Positions 18,156 through 28,644 of a DNA stretch of 64,000 nucleotides are shown in pieces. The DNA comes from Neotabrizicola shimadae. GTDB lineage: Bacteria > Pseudomonadota > Alphaproteobacteria > Rhodobacterales > Rhodobacteraceae. A program made the position numbers and the translations under genes. The DNA lies in NCBI RefSeq assembly GCF_019623905.1, contig NZ_CP069370.1:3168001-3232000 (forward strand). The letters are read 5' to 3'. Position 1 is the stretch's first letter. Each line of letters starts with the position of its first letter. Below the pieces are notes generated by a model, which was not told where the DNA came from, ran no database searches, and saw nothing but the letters and a program-made list of their open reading frames with translations.

Positions 18156-20140
18156 TGGTCGCGGAAGGCGAGGTGCTTTGGCAGGCGCCGCCCGACCGCA
18201 TCGCCGGACTGAACCTGACGCGCTATCTTGAAAAGCTGGCCACGAAGGGCCTGCACTTCGACGGCTATGCCGACCTGCACCGCTGGTCCGTCAGCGATCT
18301 GCCGGCCTTCTGGTCCTCTGTCGCGGACCATTTCAACCTGATGTTCGACGGCACCCCGACGGCCATCGTCACCGCCGACCCGATGCCGCGCACCCGGTGG
18401 TTCACCGACACCCACGCCAACTACGCCGAACACGTCCTGCGGCATGAGACCAGCGGCGACCCCGGCCGGACCATGCTGCACCACGGTTCGGAGCTTCGCC
18501 CGATGGCCACGGCGTCCTGGGCCGGAATTGCCGGTGCGACGCGCAGGCTTGCCACCCGGATGCGGCAGATGGGCATCGGCCCCGGCGACCGCGTCGTGGC
18601 CTATATGCCCAACCTGCCCGAGACGGTGATCGCGATGCTCGCCACCACCGCCATCGGCGCAACATGGTCCTCGGCCGCGCCGGAGTTCGGCGCTCAGACG
18701 GTGATCGACCGTTTCGCGCAGATCGAGCCCAAGCTGGTCCTTGCGGTGAACGGCTACCGGTATGGCGGCAAGGATTTTGACCGCAGCGCCGATCTTGGGC
18801 GCATCCTGGGCGCGTTGCCCACGGCGGAACACCTGATCCTGCTGGACTATCTTCCGGGCGCCGCAGCCCCGGAAACCCGGATTCCGGTGACAAGCTGGGA
18901 GGAGGCACTTTCCGGACCGGACGTGCCGCGCGAGGCGTTCCGTTATACCCGCGTGCCATCGGATCATCCGCTGTGGGTCCTGTTCACCTCGGGCACCACC
19001 GGCCTGCCCAAGCCTATCGTTCATGGCCATCACGGCATCTTGCTGGAGCATTACAAGACCGCCGCCTTCCACTTCGAGATTCAGCAAGGCGGCGCGCTGT
19101 TCTTCTATTCCACCACCGGCTGGATGGTCTGGAACACGCTGATGTGGGGGCCGCTGATGAATGGCCGTGCCGTGCTTTATGACGGCCACCCGGCGTTCCC
19201 CGATGCCAATCTGCTGTGGCGCATCGCCGACCAGACCGACACGACCGTCCTGGGCGTGAGCCCGACCTACATCCAGATCGTGCGCCAGCAAGGCATCGAG
19301 CCGGGCCGAAGCTTCGGCCTGACGGCGCTGCAATCGGTCATGCTGGTGGGCTCGCCCTCGACACCGGAAACATTCGACTGGGTCCATCGTACGGTGAAGC
19401 GCGACGTCTGGGTCTCGTCGCAATCGGGGGGGACCGAGTTCTGCTCGGGTCTTCTGGCCGGCTCGCCGCTTCTGCCCACGCGGGCGGGAGAGATCCAGGC
19501 CGCGGCCCTTGGCGTGGATGCCGTGGCACTGGACGAGGCCGGCAAGCCGGTGGTTGGCGAGGTCGGCGAACTTGTGATCCGCCAACCCATGCCCTCGATG
19601 CCCTTGTGCTTCTGGGGCGACGGGGATTTCGCTCGCTACACCGCCAGCTATTTCGAAACCTGGCCCGGTCTGTGGCACCACGGCGACCGCGTCCGGTTCA
19701 CCGCAACCGGGGGGGCGCACGTGCTTGGCCGCTCGGATGCCACGCTGAACCGCTTTGGCATCCGCATCGGGTCGGCCGAGATTTACCGGACCATGGAGTC
19801 CATTCCCCAGGTCGCCGACAGCCTGGTCCTGTGCATCGAGGATGGAAGGGGCGGGTTCTGGATGCCCCTGTTCGTGCAGTTGGCGCCCGGCGAGACGCTG
19901 ACCGACGATCTGAAGGCCACCATCAACCGTCGCCTGAAGACCGAACGTTCGCCCCGCCATGTGCCGGACGAGATCATCGCGGCACCGGAAATCCCGGTCA
20001 CGCTGACCGGCAAGAAGATGGAGGTGCCGGTGCGCAAGCTGATGATGGGTGTTCCCCTTGGGAAGGTTGCCAGCCGTGACGCCACCCGCAATCCGGCCGC
20101 GCTGGACTGGTTTGCAGCCCTTGCCGCGACCCGCGCATGA
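18155..20140 (+). CDS. Acetoacetate-CoA ligase-like acyl-CoA synthetase
   Basis: A 661-residue ANL-superfamily adenylating enzyme, full length for the acetoacetyl-CoA synthetase family. The P-loop is LFTSGTTGLPKPIVHGHHG; further family motifs are STTGWMVWN, SQSGGTEFCSG, LWHHGDR and the C-terminal LTGKKMEVPVRK with the adenylation lysine. It should activate a short oxo- or hydroxy-acid to its CoA thioester. The ATG at 18155 overlaps the HAD stop, and its own stop overlaps the SDR start. Acetoacetate is the natural guess, but the surrounding genes do not form a known acetoacetate pathway. Confidence 0.88.
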   Translation: MVAEGEVLWQAPPDRIAGLNLTRYLEKLATKGLHFDGYADLHRWSVSDLPAFWSSVADHFNLMFDGTPTAIVTADPMPRTRWFTDTHANYAEHVLRHETSGDPGRTMLHHGSELRPMATASWAGIAGATRRLATRMRQMGIGPGDRVVAYMPNLPETVIAMLATTAIGATWSSAAPEFGAQTVIDRFAQIEPKLVLAVNGYRYGGKDFDRSADLGRILGALPTAEHLILLDYLPGAAAPETRIPVTSWEEALSGPDVPREAFRYTRVPSDHPLWVLFTSGTTGLPKPIVHGHHGILLEHYKTAAFHFEIQQGGALFFYSTTGWMVWNTLMWGPLMNGRAVLYDGHPAFPDANLLWRIADQTDTTVLGVSPTYIQIVRQQGIEPGRSFGLTALQSVMLVGSPSTPETFDWVHRTVKRDVWVSSQSGGTEFCSGLLAGSPLLPTRAGEIQAAALGVDAVALDEAGKPVVGEVGELVIRQPMPSMPLCFWGDGDFARYTASYFETWPGLWHHGDRVRFTATGGAHVLGRSDATLNRFGIRIGSAEIYRTMESIPQVADSLVLCIEDGRGGFWMPLFVQLAPGETLTDDLKATINRRLKTERSPRHVPDEIIAAPEIPVTLTGKKMEVPVRKLMMGVPLGKVASRDATRNPAALDWFAALAATRA

Positions 20141-20904
20141 GCCTTTCCCGCATCTTTTCGGTCGCCGGCAAGGTCGCCTTCGTTACCGGAGCTGCACAGG
20201 GGCTCGGCCGGGCGATGGCCGAGGCCCTGGCGGAGAACGGGGCAAGGGTCCTGCTCTTCGACCGGGACGAGGCGGCGCTGGCCGAAACCGTTGCCCGCCT
20301 TGCCCCGGCCGAGGTGCTTGCCCATGCCGGCGACGTGACGCGCCCCGCCGACCAACACGCTGCGGTATCGCGCATGCTTGGCCTGTGGGGTCGGCTGGAC
20401 ATTGCCGTTGCGAATGCCGGGATTTCGGACGCCGACCCCGTTCCCCTTCACGAGATGTCAGAGGACGCCTGGACCCGCGTGATCGACGTCAACATTGCCG
20501 GCACCTTCCACACCTGCCGCGCCTCACTTCGCCCGATGGTGGTGCAGGGCGCGGGCAAGCTGATCACCGTTGCCTCGATGTGGGGCCTTGCCGCCCCGGC
20601 CGGGCTCTTTCCCCGCCCGGCCTATGCTGCAAGCAAGGGCGCGGTCGTCAACCTGACCCGCGAACTGGCTTTGGAATACGCGGCGCACAACATCCAGGTG
20701 AACGCGCTTTGCCCCGGCTTCTTCCGCACGCCGACACGCCCGCGCAGCGAGGCCGCAGCAAAGGCGATGACCGACTACACCCCGATGGGCCGGCTGGCCC
20801 ATACGGATGAGATCAAGGGCTCTCTCCTTTACCTGGCCTCCTCTGCCTCTGACTTCGTCACCGGCACCACGCTTGTTGTGGATGGCGGCGTGCTGGCGCG
20901 GTGA
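20137..20904 (+). CDS. Short-chain dehydrogenase/reductase (SDR)
   Basis: A 255-residue classical SDR. It shows TGAAQGLGRAMA (cofactor-binding TGxxxGxG), NAGISDAD, catalytic Ser in VASMW and the YAASK motif (Tyr/Lys), plus a C-terminal FVTGTTLVVDGG. It probably oxidises a hydroxy-acid or reduces an oxo-acid with NAD(P). Because it overlaps the CoA-ligase gene by 4 bases, it may supply that enzyme's oxo-acid substrate (inference). Confidence 0.88.
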   Translation: MSLSRIFSVAGKVAFVTGAAQGLGRAMAEALAENGARVLLFDRDEAALAETVARLAPAEVLAHAGDVTRPADQHAAVSRMLGLWGRLDIAVANAGISDADPVPLHEMSEDAWTRVIDVNIAGTFHTCRASLRPMVVQGAGKLITVASMWGLAAPAGLFPRPAYAASKGAVVNLTRELALEYAAHNIQVNALCPGFFRTPTRPRSEAAAKAMTDYTPMGRLAHTDEIKGSLLYLASSASDFVTGTTLVVDGGVLAR

Positions 20905-21039
20905 CAACTGCGATTTCGCCGAGTGCTTCGCGGAAAGTCGTTGACGCGGTTGTCACGAAGGGAAACCAAGATGCCCATGGGCGCCCGAACCGGCGGCCCT
21001 GCCTTCCGCGACCGGTGTGCCGCGCAGTGGAGCTTGCTC

Positions 21040-22227
21040 ATGGATACCGCCAAGACGACCTTTCCCGATCCGAAGATGGGAGAGCCCTTTCTGCTGACGC
21101 CCGGCCCCCTGACTACGGCCCTGTCCGTGAAGGAGGCGATGCTCCGCGACTGGGGCTCGTGGGACGGCGATTTCCGGGCCATGACAAAATCGCTTTGCGA
21201 CCAGTTGCTTGCCCTGGCAGGTGATGTGCAGGGCGATTACGCCTGCGTGCCGATGCAGGGCTCGGGCTCCTTCGCCGTGGAATCCATGATCGGCACGCTG
21301 GTGCCGCGCGAGGCCAAGGCGCTGGTGCTGGCCAACGGGGCTTACGGCCTGCGCGCGGCCGAGACGCTGCGCGTCATGGGTCGGGCGGTCAGCGTCATCG
21401 ACAAGGGCGACTACCTTCCGCCATGCGGCGATGAGGTCGCCCGCGCGCTGGATGCCGACCCCGCCATCACCCATGTCGTCGCCATCCATTGCGAGACCTC
21501 GTCCGGCATCCTGAACCCGATCCCCGAAATCGCCGAGGCCGTCCGGTCGCGCGGCCGCAAGCTCTTGATCGATTCCATGTCCGCCTTCGGCGCCATCGAC
21601 CTGGATGTGACCCGCATCCCCTGCGACGCCATCGTGTCTTCGGCCAACAAGTGCATCGAAGGCGTGCCGGGCTTCGGCTTCGTCATTGCACGCATGGACG
21701 CGCTGGAGGCGGCAAAGGGCAATGCCCATTCGCTGAGCCTGGATGCCCATGCCCAATGGGCGGCGATGGTGAAGACCGGGCAGTGGCGGTTCACCCCGCC
21801 CACCCATGTCGTTGCGGCCTTCCTTGAGGCGCTTCGCCTTCACGCCGCCGAAGGCGGGGTGGCGGGCCGCGGCGCGCGCTATGCGCGCAACCGCGATGTC
21901 ATGGTAGCCGGGATGCGCGGCCTGGGTTTCGAGACGCTGCTGCGTGACCGCTGGCTGTCGCCGATAATCGTGACCTTCTTCACGCCGGCCCACCCGAACT
22001 TCGCCTTCCCGCGCTTCTACGACCTGATGAAGGCCAAGGGCTTCATCATCTATCCGGGCAAGCTGACCGTGGTGGACAGCTTCCGCATCGGCTGCATCGG
22101 CCGCATGGACGAGACGATCATGCGCCGCGTGGTGGCCGCCGCAAAGGAATCGCTGGCTGAAATGGGGGTGGATGACGCAACGCCGCCCGCTGCGGCACTG
22201 GCGGAACGCAACCGGCTTGCCGACTGA
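21040..22227 (+). CDS. phnW: PhnW-like 2-aminoethylphosphonate:pyruvate transaminase
   Basis: A 395-residue class V PLP aminotransferase strongly resembling Salmonella PhnW over its entire length. Shared segments are FLLTPGPLTT, QGSGSFAVES, CETSSGILNPI, SMSAFGAIDLD, the Schiff-base lysine in SSANKCIEGVPGFGF, and KGFIIYPGKLT. PhnW moves the amino group of 2-aminoethylphosphonate to pyruvate, giving phosphonoacetaldehyde and alanine. I start at 21040; an in-frame ATG at 20971 is an alternative. It follows the SDR gene by 135 bases, with a TTGACG near 20940 that may be a -35. No phnX, phnY or phnA partner is visible nearby. Confidence 0.85.
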   Translation: MDTAKTTFPDPKMGEPFLLTPGPLTTALSVKEAMLRDWGSWDGDFRAMTKSLCDQLLALAGDVQGDYACVPMQGSGSFAVESMIGTLVPREAKALVLANGAYGLRAAETLRVMGRAVSVIDKGDYLPPCGDEVARALDADPAITHVVAIHCETSSGILNPIPEIAEAVRSRGRKLLIDSMSAFGAIDLDVTRIPCDAIVSSANKCIEGVPGFGFVIARMDALEAAKGNAHSLSLDAHAQWAAMVKTGQWRFTPPTHVVAAFLEALRLHAAEGGVAGRGARYARNRDVMVAGMRGLGFETLLRDRWLSPIIVTFFTPAHPNFAFPRFYDLMKAKGFIIYPGKLTVVDSFRIGCIGRMDETIMRRVVAAAKESLAEMGVDDATPPAAALAERNRLAD

Positions 22228-22232
22228 GGATC

Positions 22233-22264
22233 GGGCAGGACGGGCATCGCAGCCCGCCCTGCCC
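22233..22264. terminator. Bidirectional terminator between phnW-like gene and frmA
   Basis: A 13-bp stem with a single mismatch (gggcaggacgggc / gcccgccctgccc) and a 6-base loop fills the 43-base gap between two convergent genes. This is the expected place for a shared terminator. Confidence 0.75.
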
Positions 22265-22270
22265 TTGCTG

Positions 22271-23407
<1,137 letters not shown>

Positions 23408-23480
23408 GAGATCCTCCTGGGTCGGTTTTTCCGGCGCAGGTTCGGCGAAAGCGCGGGGCAGCGCAATGGGCGTGTCCGGT

Positions 23481-23509
23481 AAATGCTTGCTGCAGGCGCA
23501 AAGGCATTT
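23481..23509. promoter_or_regulatory. Inverted repeat upstream of frmA
   Basis: aaatgc (23481-23486) and gcattt (23504-23509) form a perfect 6-base inverted repeat separated by 17 bases, in the promoter-side gap of frmA. The spacing of about two helical turns suits a dimeric regulator. Regulator and function are unknown. Confidence 0.35.
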
Positions 23510-23580
23510 GGCCCCGCAGCGGGACGGGGCTATGGTGCTGACGGCGCCGACCGCGCCCTGATGCCGAGACAGGAGTTCCC

Positions 23581-23877
23581 ATGCGTCTGCCCTTGCCATC
23601 CGTCTTGTGCGCCCTGTTGTCCGTGGCCGGGCTTGCGGCCTGCGAAACGGGTGTCGGCGGGACGAAGGGCAGCTACCGGCCGCCCCAGGATGCCTGCGGC
23701 GCGGCGGGATTGCAGATGCTGATTGGCCAGCCGCTGTCGGCGCTGACCTCGCTGTCGCTGGACCAGCCCGTGCGTGTGCTGAAGCCAGGTCAGGTCATGA
23801 CGCTTGAATACCAGGAGGACCGGCTTTCGGCGACGGTGGACGGATCGGGCCGCATTGCGCGCCTTGCCTGCGGGTGA
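23581..23877 (+). CDS. I78-family peptidase inhibitor lipoprotein
   Basis: A 98-residue protein with a lipoprotein signal (LSVAGLAAC, Cys21). The I78 inhibitor core follows: [16 protein letters not shown], the [21 protein letters not shown]-like strand pair and a terminal IARLACG. Such proteins inhibit serine proteases in the periplasm or outer membrane. It appears monocistronic, divergent from frmA with a 173-base gap. Confidence 0.8.
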   Translation: MRLPLPSVLCALLSVAGLAACETGVGGTKGSYRPPQDACGAAGLQMLIGQPLSALTSLSLDQPVRVLKPGQVMTLEYQEDRLSATVDGSGRIARLACG

Positions 23878-24007
23878 GGATGGCCGATCCTGCTTCGATG
23901 ATCGTCCACCTGCGGTCAGTTCCGGCCAAGGTCGGCCGGATGCGGATTCTGCTGCGCGTCGCCGGTGCAGAGATCCTCATCCGCATCACTTGAAAATGAT
24001 ACGGCCC

Positions 24008-24060
24008 CCGGCAGGGGACTTGCCGGAGGCCGCAACCGGTTCCCGACGAGGGCCGGGAAC
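24008..24060 (-). terminator. Tandem hairpins downstream of cytochrome gene
   Basis: Two stem-loops lie just past the cytochrome stop: gttcccg/cgggaac (24039-24060) and ccggca/tgccgg (24008-24026). Together they likely terminate the minus-strand transcript. The remainder of 23878-24066 shows no gene. Confidence 0.55.
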
Positions 24061-24066
24061 GATCGG

Positions 24067-24510
24067 TCAGTTCATTGCGCGATAGCTGGTGTGGCAGTCC
24101 TTGCAGGCGCCGCCGATCGCGCCCATGCCGGCCCCGATGGTTTCGGCCGAGCTGACGTCGATCGCCATGGCCGCCGCGTTCAGCGCGCCGGCCTTGGCCA
24201 CGAAATCATCCCAGCTGGTCCAGATTTCGGGCTTGGCTTCCGAGACCGGGTCGGTAGCCGGGTCCTTGAAGGCTTCGGCGATCTTGCCCGAATCGACAAC
24301 CAGCGCCTCCTTGGCCTGCGAGGCGGCGTCTGCATCGAAGGCCACCTTGCCGCCGGCCAGGTCGGCCAGCACCTTGGTGTTGCCGGCGATCGACTTCATC
24401 AGGTCCTCACGCGCCTTCACCTGTGGGTCAGCTGCTTCGCCTTCTGCAAATGCGACGCTGGCGGCGGCAAGGGCGATCACGGTGATCAAGGTCTTGGAAA
24501 TGATCTTCAT
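24067..24510 (-). CDS. Cytochrome c-prime / c556 family protein
   Basis: A 147-residue periplasmic four-helix cytochrome. The signal peptide ends near AAASVAFA. Near the C-terminus the heme-binding motif CKDCH (Cys136, Cys139, His140) is followed by TSYR, the hallmark of the c-prime/c556 superfamily. MKSIAGNTKVLADLAGG in the first helix may hold the sixth ligand Met if low-spin c556. Roles in this family include NO binding and electron transfer. Confidence 0.9.
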   Translation of the reverse strand: MKIISKTLITVIALAAASVAFAEGEAADPQVKAREDLMKSIAGNTKVLADLAGGKVAFDADAASQAKEALVVDSGKIAEAFKDPATDPVSEAKPEIWTSWDDFVAKAGALNAAAMAIDVSSAETIGAGMGAIGGACKDCHTSYRAMN

Positions 24511-24653
24511 TCAGTGGCTCCGGGGCTGCTATCCGGGCCACATTAGACGAGCTTCCCTTACGGGAATATGGACTTTGGTCCGATCCCCCCCTCCTCACGC
24601 ACTTGTCATCGGTCCGGGGGACTCGACTCTGCTTCTTCATGCAGGCAAGATAC

Positions 24654-24668
24654 GAACAAAGCATGAAC
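24654..24668 (+). promoter_or_regulatory. LexA (SOS) box upstream of imuB
   Basis: GAACAAAGCATGAAC is a perfect GAAC-N7-GAAC, the direct-repeat LexA operator described for Rhodobacter and other alphaproteobacteria. It ends 22 bases before the proposed imuB start codon. This places the downstream polymerase-like gene under SOS control. Confidence 0.82.
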
Positions 24669-24690
24669 ATTTACATGGAAGGGGGACACC

Positions 24691-26346
24691 CTGGCACGGC
24701 GGATTCTCTCCCTGTGGTTTCCACGGCTTGCCGCCGAACGCTGGCTGAGGCGGATCGGGGGCGCGCTGCCGCAGCCCTTCGCCGTGGTCGGTGAGACCGG
24801 GGGCGCGCAGGTGCTTGTCTCGCTGAATGCCGAGGCCGAGACCGCGGGGCTGCGCCGCGGCCAGCCCCTGCGCGATGCCACGGCAATGTGCAGCGGCCTG
24901 CTGACCCGCCCGGCCGATCCGGTCAGCGAGGCACTGTTCCTGACCGCCCTGCGCCGGTGGGCGGGCAAGTTCAGCCCCTGGGTCGCAGAAGAGCCGCCCG
25001 ATGCCCTTGTGGTGGATCTCACCGGTTGCGCCCATCTCTTCGGCGGGGAAGCCGCGCTGCTGGCCGAGGCCGAGGCCGATTGTGCCCGCCTTGGCCTGAC
25101 CCTTTGCGGCGGCCTTGCCGACACGCGCGGCGCGGCCTGGGCGCTGGCGCGCTTTGCCGGGCAGTCCGGCCAACCGCTGCGCTCGGGCGACGACATCGCA
25201 CAAGAAGCGCGGGCGACCCGGTCCCATGCCGCCAGGCGGCGGGGCTGGGAACGCGGTGGCGCCCTGCCTTCCGCCGCATCGGCCACGGAACCGCAAGGCC
25301 TGATCGCCCCGCCCGGCCAGACCGAATCCGTGCTGGCCCCCCTGCCGATTGCCGCCCTGGGCCTGCCGCCCGAGAGGACAGAAGGCTTCACCCGGCTTGG
25401 CCTGCGCACCGTGGGCGAGGTGCTGGCCCTGCCACGTGCGGGCCTGGCCCGCCGATTCGGCGCCGACACCGTAGCCCGCATCGACCGTGCACTTGGCCTG
25501 GCGCCCGAACCGATCTCGCCCGCCGCACCGCCCCTGCGTTTTGCCACCCGGATGCAGTTTCCCGAACCGATCGGCACCGCAGCCGACATCGCGGCGGGGA
25601 TCGACCGGCTGCTTGACCCACTTTGCGCCCGGCTGCGTGAAAAGGGGCGCGGCGCGCGCCGGGTGCGCCTGCAGGCCCTGCACCCCGACGGCACATCGCA
25701 GTGGGTCGAAGTCGGCCTGGCCCAGGCTGCGGACCAGCCGGACCGCATCCGCACGCTGCTGGCGATGAAGATCGAAACCATCGACCCCGGCTTCGGCATC
25801 GACTGCCTGCGGATCGAGGCGATCCAGACCGAACCCGTCCATCCCGTGCAGCACCGCGGCCATTTCGAAGCCACGGCCGATGCCATGACCAGACAGGGCG
25901 GTACGCCCCGGCTTGGCGACCTGATCGAACGTCTCAGCACCCGGCTTGGCTCCGAATCGGTGACGCGGGCCCATCCGGCCGACAGCCACATCCCCGAGAA
26001 GGGCTCGATCATCCTTTCAGCCGCCTGGTCAGAACCCTGGGCCGAGCCCTGGCCGGCGGCCAACCCGCCCCGGCCACTGGTCATGATGCGCCCCGAGCCT
26101 GTTCAGGCCCCAGAAGACCCAACGCCCCCCGCCCGGTTCCGCTGGCGCGGGCGCAATCACGAAACCCGCACGGCACTTGGCCCGGAACGGCTTGCCCCCG
26201 AATGGTGGCTGGACGATCCTGCCTGGCGCAGCGGTGTGCGCGACTACTGGCGCATCGAAACCGCCACCGGCGAAAGGCTCTGGCTGTTCTTTGCCCATGG
26301 CGGGGCGCTGTCGGGCGGCTGGTTCGCCCACGGCATCTTCGGCTGA
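24691..26346 (+). CDS. imuB: ImuB-like Y-family DNA polymerase homologue
   Basis: A 551-residue Y-family polymerase-like protein. The conserved ImuB N-terminus ([17 protein letters not shown]) is encoded before any ATG or GTG, after an in-frame stop at 24664. The likely start is therefore CTG 24691, five or six bases behind gaaggggga; the first conventional start, GTG 24784, would remove conserved sequence. [14 protein letters not shown] replaces the acidic catalytic motif of active polymerases, as in other ImuB proteins, which act as adaptors for the error-prone DnaE2. A helix-hairpin region ([20 protein letters not shown]) and little-finger domain follow. No imuA precedes it and no dnaE2 follows; accD is next. 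Confidence 0.87.
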   Translation: MARRILSLWFPRLAAERWLRRIGGALPQPFAVVGETGGAQVLVSLNAEAETAGLRRGQPLRDATAMCSGLLTRPADPVSEALFLTALRRWAGKFSPWVAEEPPDALVVDLTGCAHLFGGEAALLAEAEADCARLGLTLCGGLADTRGAAWALARFAGQSGQPLRSGDDIAQEARATRSHAARRRGWERGGALPSAASATEPQGLIAPPGQTESVLAPLPIAALGLPPERTEGFTRLGLRTVGEVLALPRAGLARRFGADTVARIDRALGLAPEPISPAAPPLRFATRMQFPEPIGTAADIAAGIDRLLDPLCARLREKGRGARRVRLQALHPDGTSQWVEVGLAQAADQPDRIRTLLAMKIETIDPGFGIDCLRIEAIQTEPVHPVQHRGHFEATADAMTRQGGTPRLGDLIERLSTRLGSESVTRAHPADSHIPEKGSIILSAAWSEPWAEPWPAANPPRPLVMMRPEPVQAPEDPTPPARFRWRGRNHETRTALGPERLAPEWWLDDPAWRSGVRDYWRIETATGERLWLFFAHGGALSGGWFAHGIFG

Positions 26347-26431
26347 TCCACAGCGCAGAATTGCATTCCGGCAGGGCCGGGACTATCTCGGGGTCCAGCC
26401 GCGCCCGAAGCCGCGCTCACAGGGGACCCGC

Positions 26432-27367
26432 ATGAACTGGATCTCGAACTACGTTCGTCCGAAGATCAACTCGCTGTTCTCCCGGCGCGAGGTGCCCGAG
26501 AACCTGTGGACCAAGTGCCCCGAATGCGGGACCATGCTGTTCCACCGCGAACTGGCCGCCAACCTGAACGTCTGCACCTCGTGCAACCACCACATGGCGA
26601 TCAGCCCGCGCGACCGCTTCACCGCGCTGTTCGACGGCGGCATCTTCACCGAGGTGAAGGTGCCCGAGCCCAAGGCCGACCCGCTGCATTTCCGCGATCA
26701 GAAGAAATACCCCGACCGCCTGAAGGCCGCGCAGAAGGCGACCGGCGAGAAGGAAGCGATGCTGGTGGCCGAGGGCGAGATGGGTCGAACCCCCATTGTC
26801 GCCGTGGCGCAGGATTTCGCCTTCATGGCGGGGTCGATGGGCATGTATGTGGGCAACGCCATCATCGCCGCAGCCGAACGCGCCGTCGCGCTGAAACGGC
26901 CGATGATCCTGTTCGCCGCCGCAGGCGGGGCGCGGATGCAGGAGGGCATCCTCAGCCTGATGCAGATGCCGCGCACCACCGTTGCCGTGCAAATGCTGAA
27001 GGAGGCGGGCCTTCCCTACATCTGCGTGCTGACCCATCCGACTACGGGCGGCGTCACCGCCAGCTATGCGATGCTGGGCGACGTGCAGATTGCCGAGCCC
27101 AATGCGCTGATCTGCTTCGCCGGCCCCCGCGTCATCGAACAGACCATCCGCGAAAAGCTGCCCGAAGGCTTCCAGCGCGCCGAATACCTGCTGGATCACG
27201 GGATGCTGGACATGGTCGTGCACCGCAAGGAAATGCGGGACGAACTCATCACCGTGACCCGGATGCTGATGAGCCTGCCCCCCGCCGTGAAGGGCGAACT
27301 GCCCGCCCCCGGCGTGCCCGAACCCGCCCGCACCGATCCGGCCACCGTCGTCGAGACCCAGGCGTGA
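26432..27367 (+). CDS. accD: Acetyl-CoA carboxylase carboxyltransferase subunit beta
   Basis: A 311-residue AccD starting at ATG 26432. The N-terminal zinc ribbon is CPECGTMLF and CTSCNHH. The carboxyltransferase fold includes [30 protein letters not shown] and [16 protein letters not shown]. With AccA it transfers carboxyl from biotin to acetyl-CoA for fatty acid synthesis. The folC gene begins inside its stop (GTGA overlap), a conserved accD-folC arrangement. Confidence 0.97.
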   Translation: MNWISNYVRPKINSLFSRREVPENLWTKCPECGTMLFHRELAANLNVCTSCNHHMAISPRDRFTALFDGGIFTEVKVPEPKADPLHFRDQKKYPDRLKAAQKATGEKEAMLVAEGEMGRTPIVAVAQDFAFMAGSMGMYVGNAIIAAAERAVALKRPMILFAAAGGARMQEGILSLMQMPRTTVAVQMLKEAGLPYICVLTHPTTGGVTASYAMLGDVQIAEPNALICFAGPRVIEQTIREKLPEGFQRAEYLLDHGMLDMVVHRKEMRDELITVTRMLMSLPPAVKGELPAPGVPEPARTDPATVVETQA

Positions 27368-28638
27368 CCACTCCCGGCTCGGACGCGCTGCTCCAGCGCA
27401 TGATGACCCTGCATCCCAAGGTCATCGACCTGACGCTGGCGCGGGTCGAGCGCCTGCTGGCGGCGTTGGACCACCCCGAACGACACCTGCCCCCGGTGAT
27501 CCACATCGCCGGCACCAACGGCAAGGGCTCCACCCAGGCGATGATCCGCGCCGGGCTGGAAGCGGGCGGCGACCGCGTCCACGCCTATACCTCGCCGCAT
27601 CTGGCCCGGTTCCACGAACGCATCCGGCTGGCCGGCGACCTGATATCGGAAGACTACCTGACCGAGCTTCTGGATGAATGTCTGGCTGCCAATGGCCCGG
27701 ACCCGATCACCTTCTTCGAGATCACGACCTGCGCCGCCTTCCTGGCCTTCGCCCGCGTTCCGGCGGACTGGACGCTGCTGGAAGTGGGCCTCGGCGGGCG
27801 GCTGGACGCCACCAACGTGGTGGACAAGCCGCGCCTGACCATCATAACCCCGGTCAGCCTCGACCATCAGGCCTTCCTGGGCGACACCGTTGCCGCCATT
27901 GCCGGCGAAAAGGCCGGCATCATCAAGCGTGGCGTTCCGGTGATCGTCGGCCCCCAGACAGACGAGGGCCTGGCGGTCATCGAGGCCCGCGCCGAACGTA
28001 TGAGCGCTCCGATCCTTGCCTTCGGCCAGCACTGGCATGTGCGCGAGGAAGCCGGTCGCCTGGTGTTTCAGGACGAAAGCGGCCTTCTCGACCTGCCGCT
28101 GCCCAACCTGCCCGGCCCCCACCAGATTCAGAACGCTGGCGCCGCGCTGATGGCGCTGCGCGCCCTTGGCCGGGACGAAGCCGCCTGCGAGGCCGCCGTG
28201 ACGCGCTCGGAATGGCCCGCCCGGATGCAGCGCCTGCGCCGCGGCCCGCTGGTCGACCTGGCGCCCGGCATCGAGCTTTGGCTTGACGGAGGCCACAACC
28301 CGGCGGGCGGCGAGGCGGTGGCCGCCACGCTTGCCCGAATGGCGCCGCGCCCGACGCATCTGATCTGCGGGATGCTGAACACCAAGGATGTCGCGGGCTA
28401 CATGCGCCCGCTCGCCCCCCGCGTGACCTGGCTTCACGCCGTGTCGATCCCCGGCGAGGCCAATACCCTGCCCGCGGAAACCACCCGAGACGCCGCACGA
28501 TCAGCCGGAATGGATGCCGTCACCGCAGCCTCCGTCGCGGATGCCCTTGCCGCCATCGCGGCGCAAGACCCCACGGCGCGCGTGCTCATCTGCGGCTCGC
28601 TCTACCTCGCCGGCTCGATCCTGCGCGAGAACGGCTGA
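27364..28638 (+). CDS. folC: Folylpolyglutamate synthase / dihydrofolate synthase
   Basis: A 424-residue Mur-ligase-family enzyme. The GTG at 27364 overlapping the accD stop is the best start. The P-loop is [13 protein letters not shown], then [27 protein letters not shown] and [14 protein letters not shown], all FolC signatures. It adds glutamate to dihydropteroate and folates. Translational coupling to accD is indicated by the overlap. Confidence 0.96.
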   Translation: MTTPGSDALLQRMMTLHPKVIDLTLARVERLLAALDHPERHLPPVIHIAGTNGKGSTQAMIRAGLEAGGDRVHAYTSPHLARFHERIRLAGDLISEDYLTELLDECLAANGPDPITFFEITTCAAFLAFARVPADWTLLEVGLGGRLDATNVVDKPRLTIITPVSLDHQAFLGDTVAAIAGEKAGIIKRGVPVIVGPQTDEGLAVIEARAERMSAPILAFGQHWHVREEAGRLVFQDESGLLDLPLPNLPGPHQIQNAGAALMALRALGRDEAACEAAVTRSEWPARMQRLRRGPLVDLAPGIELWLDGGHNPAGGEAVAATLARMAPRPTHLICGMLNTKDVAGYMRPLAPRVTWLHAVSIPGEANTLPAETTRDAARSAGMDAVTAASVADALAAIAAQDPTARVLICGSLYLAGSILRENG

Positions 28639-28644
28639 CCCGCC

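Noticed and set aside
24784-26346. GTG at 24784 as the imuB start
   Set aside because: It would delete the conserved [16 protein letters not shown] region encoded in frame just upstream, behind a good ribosome site.
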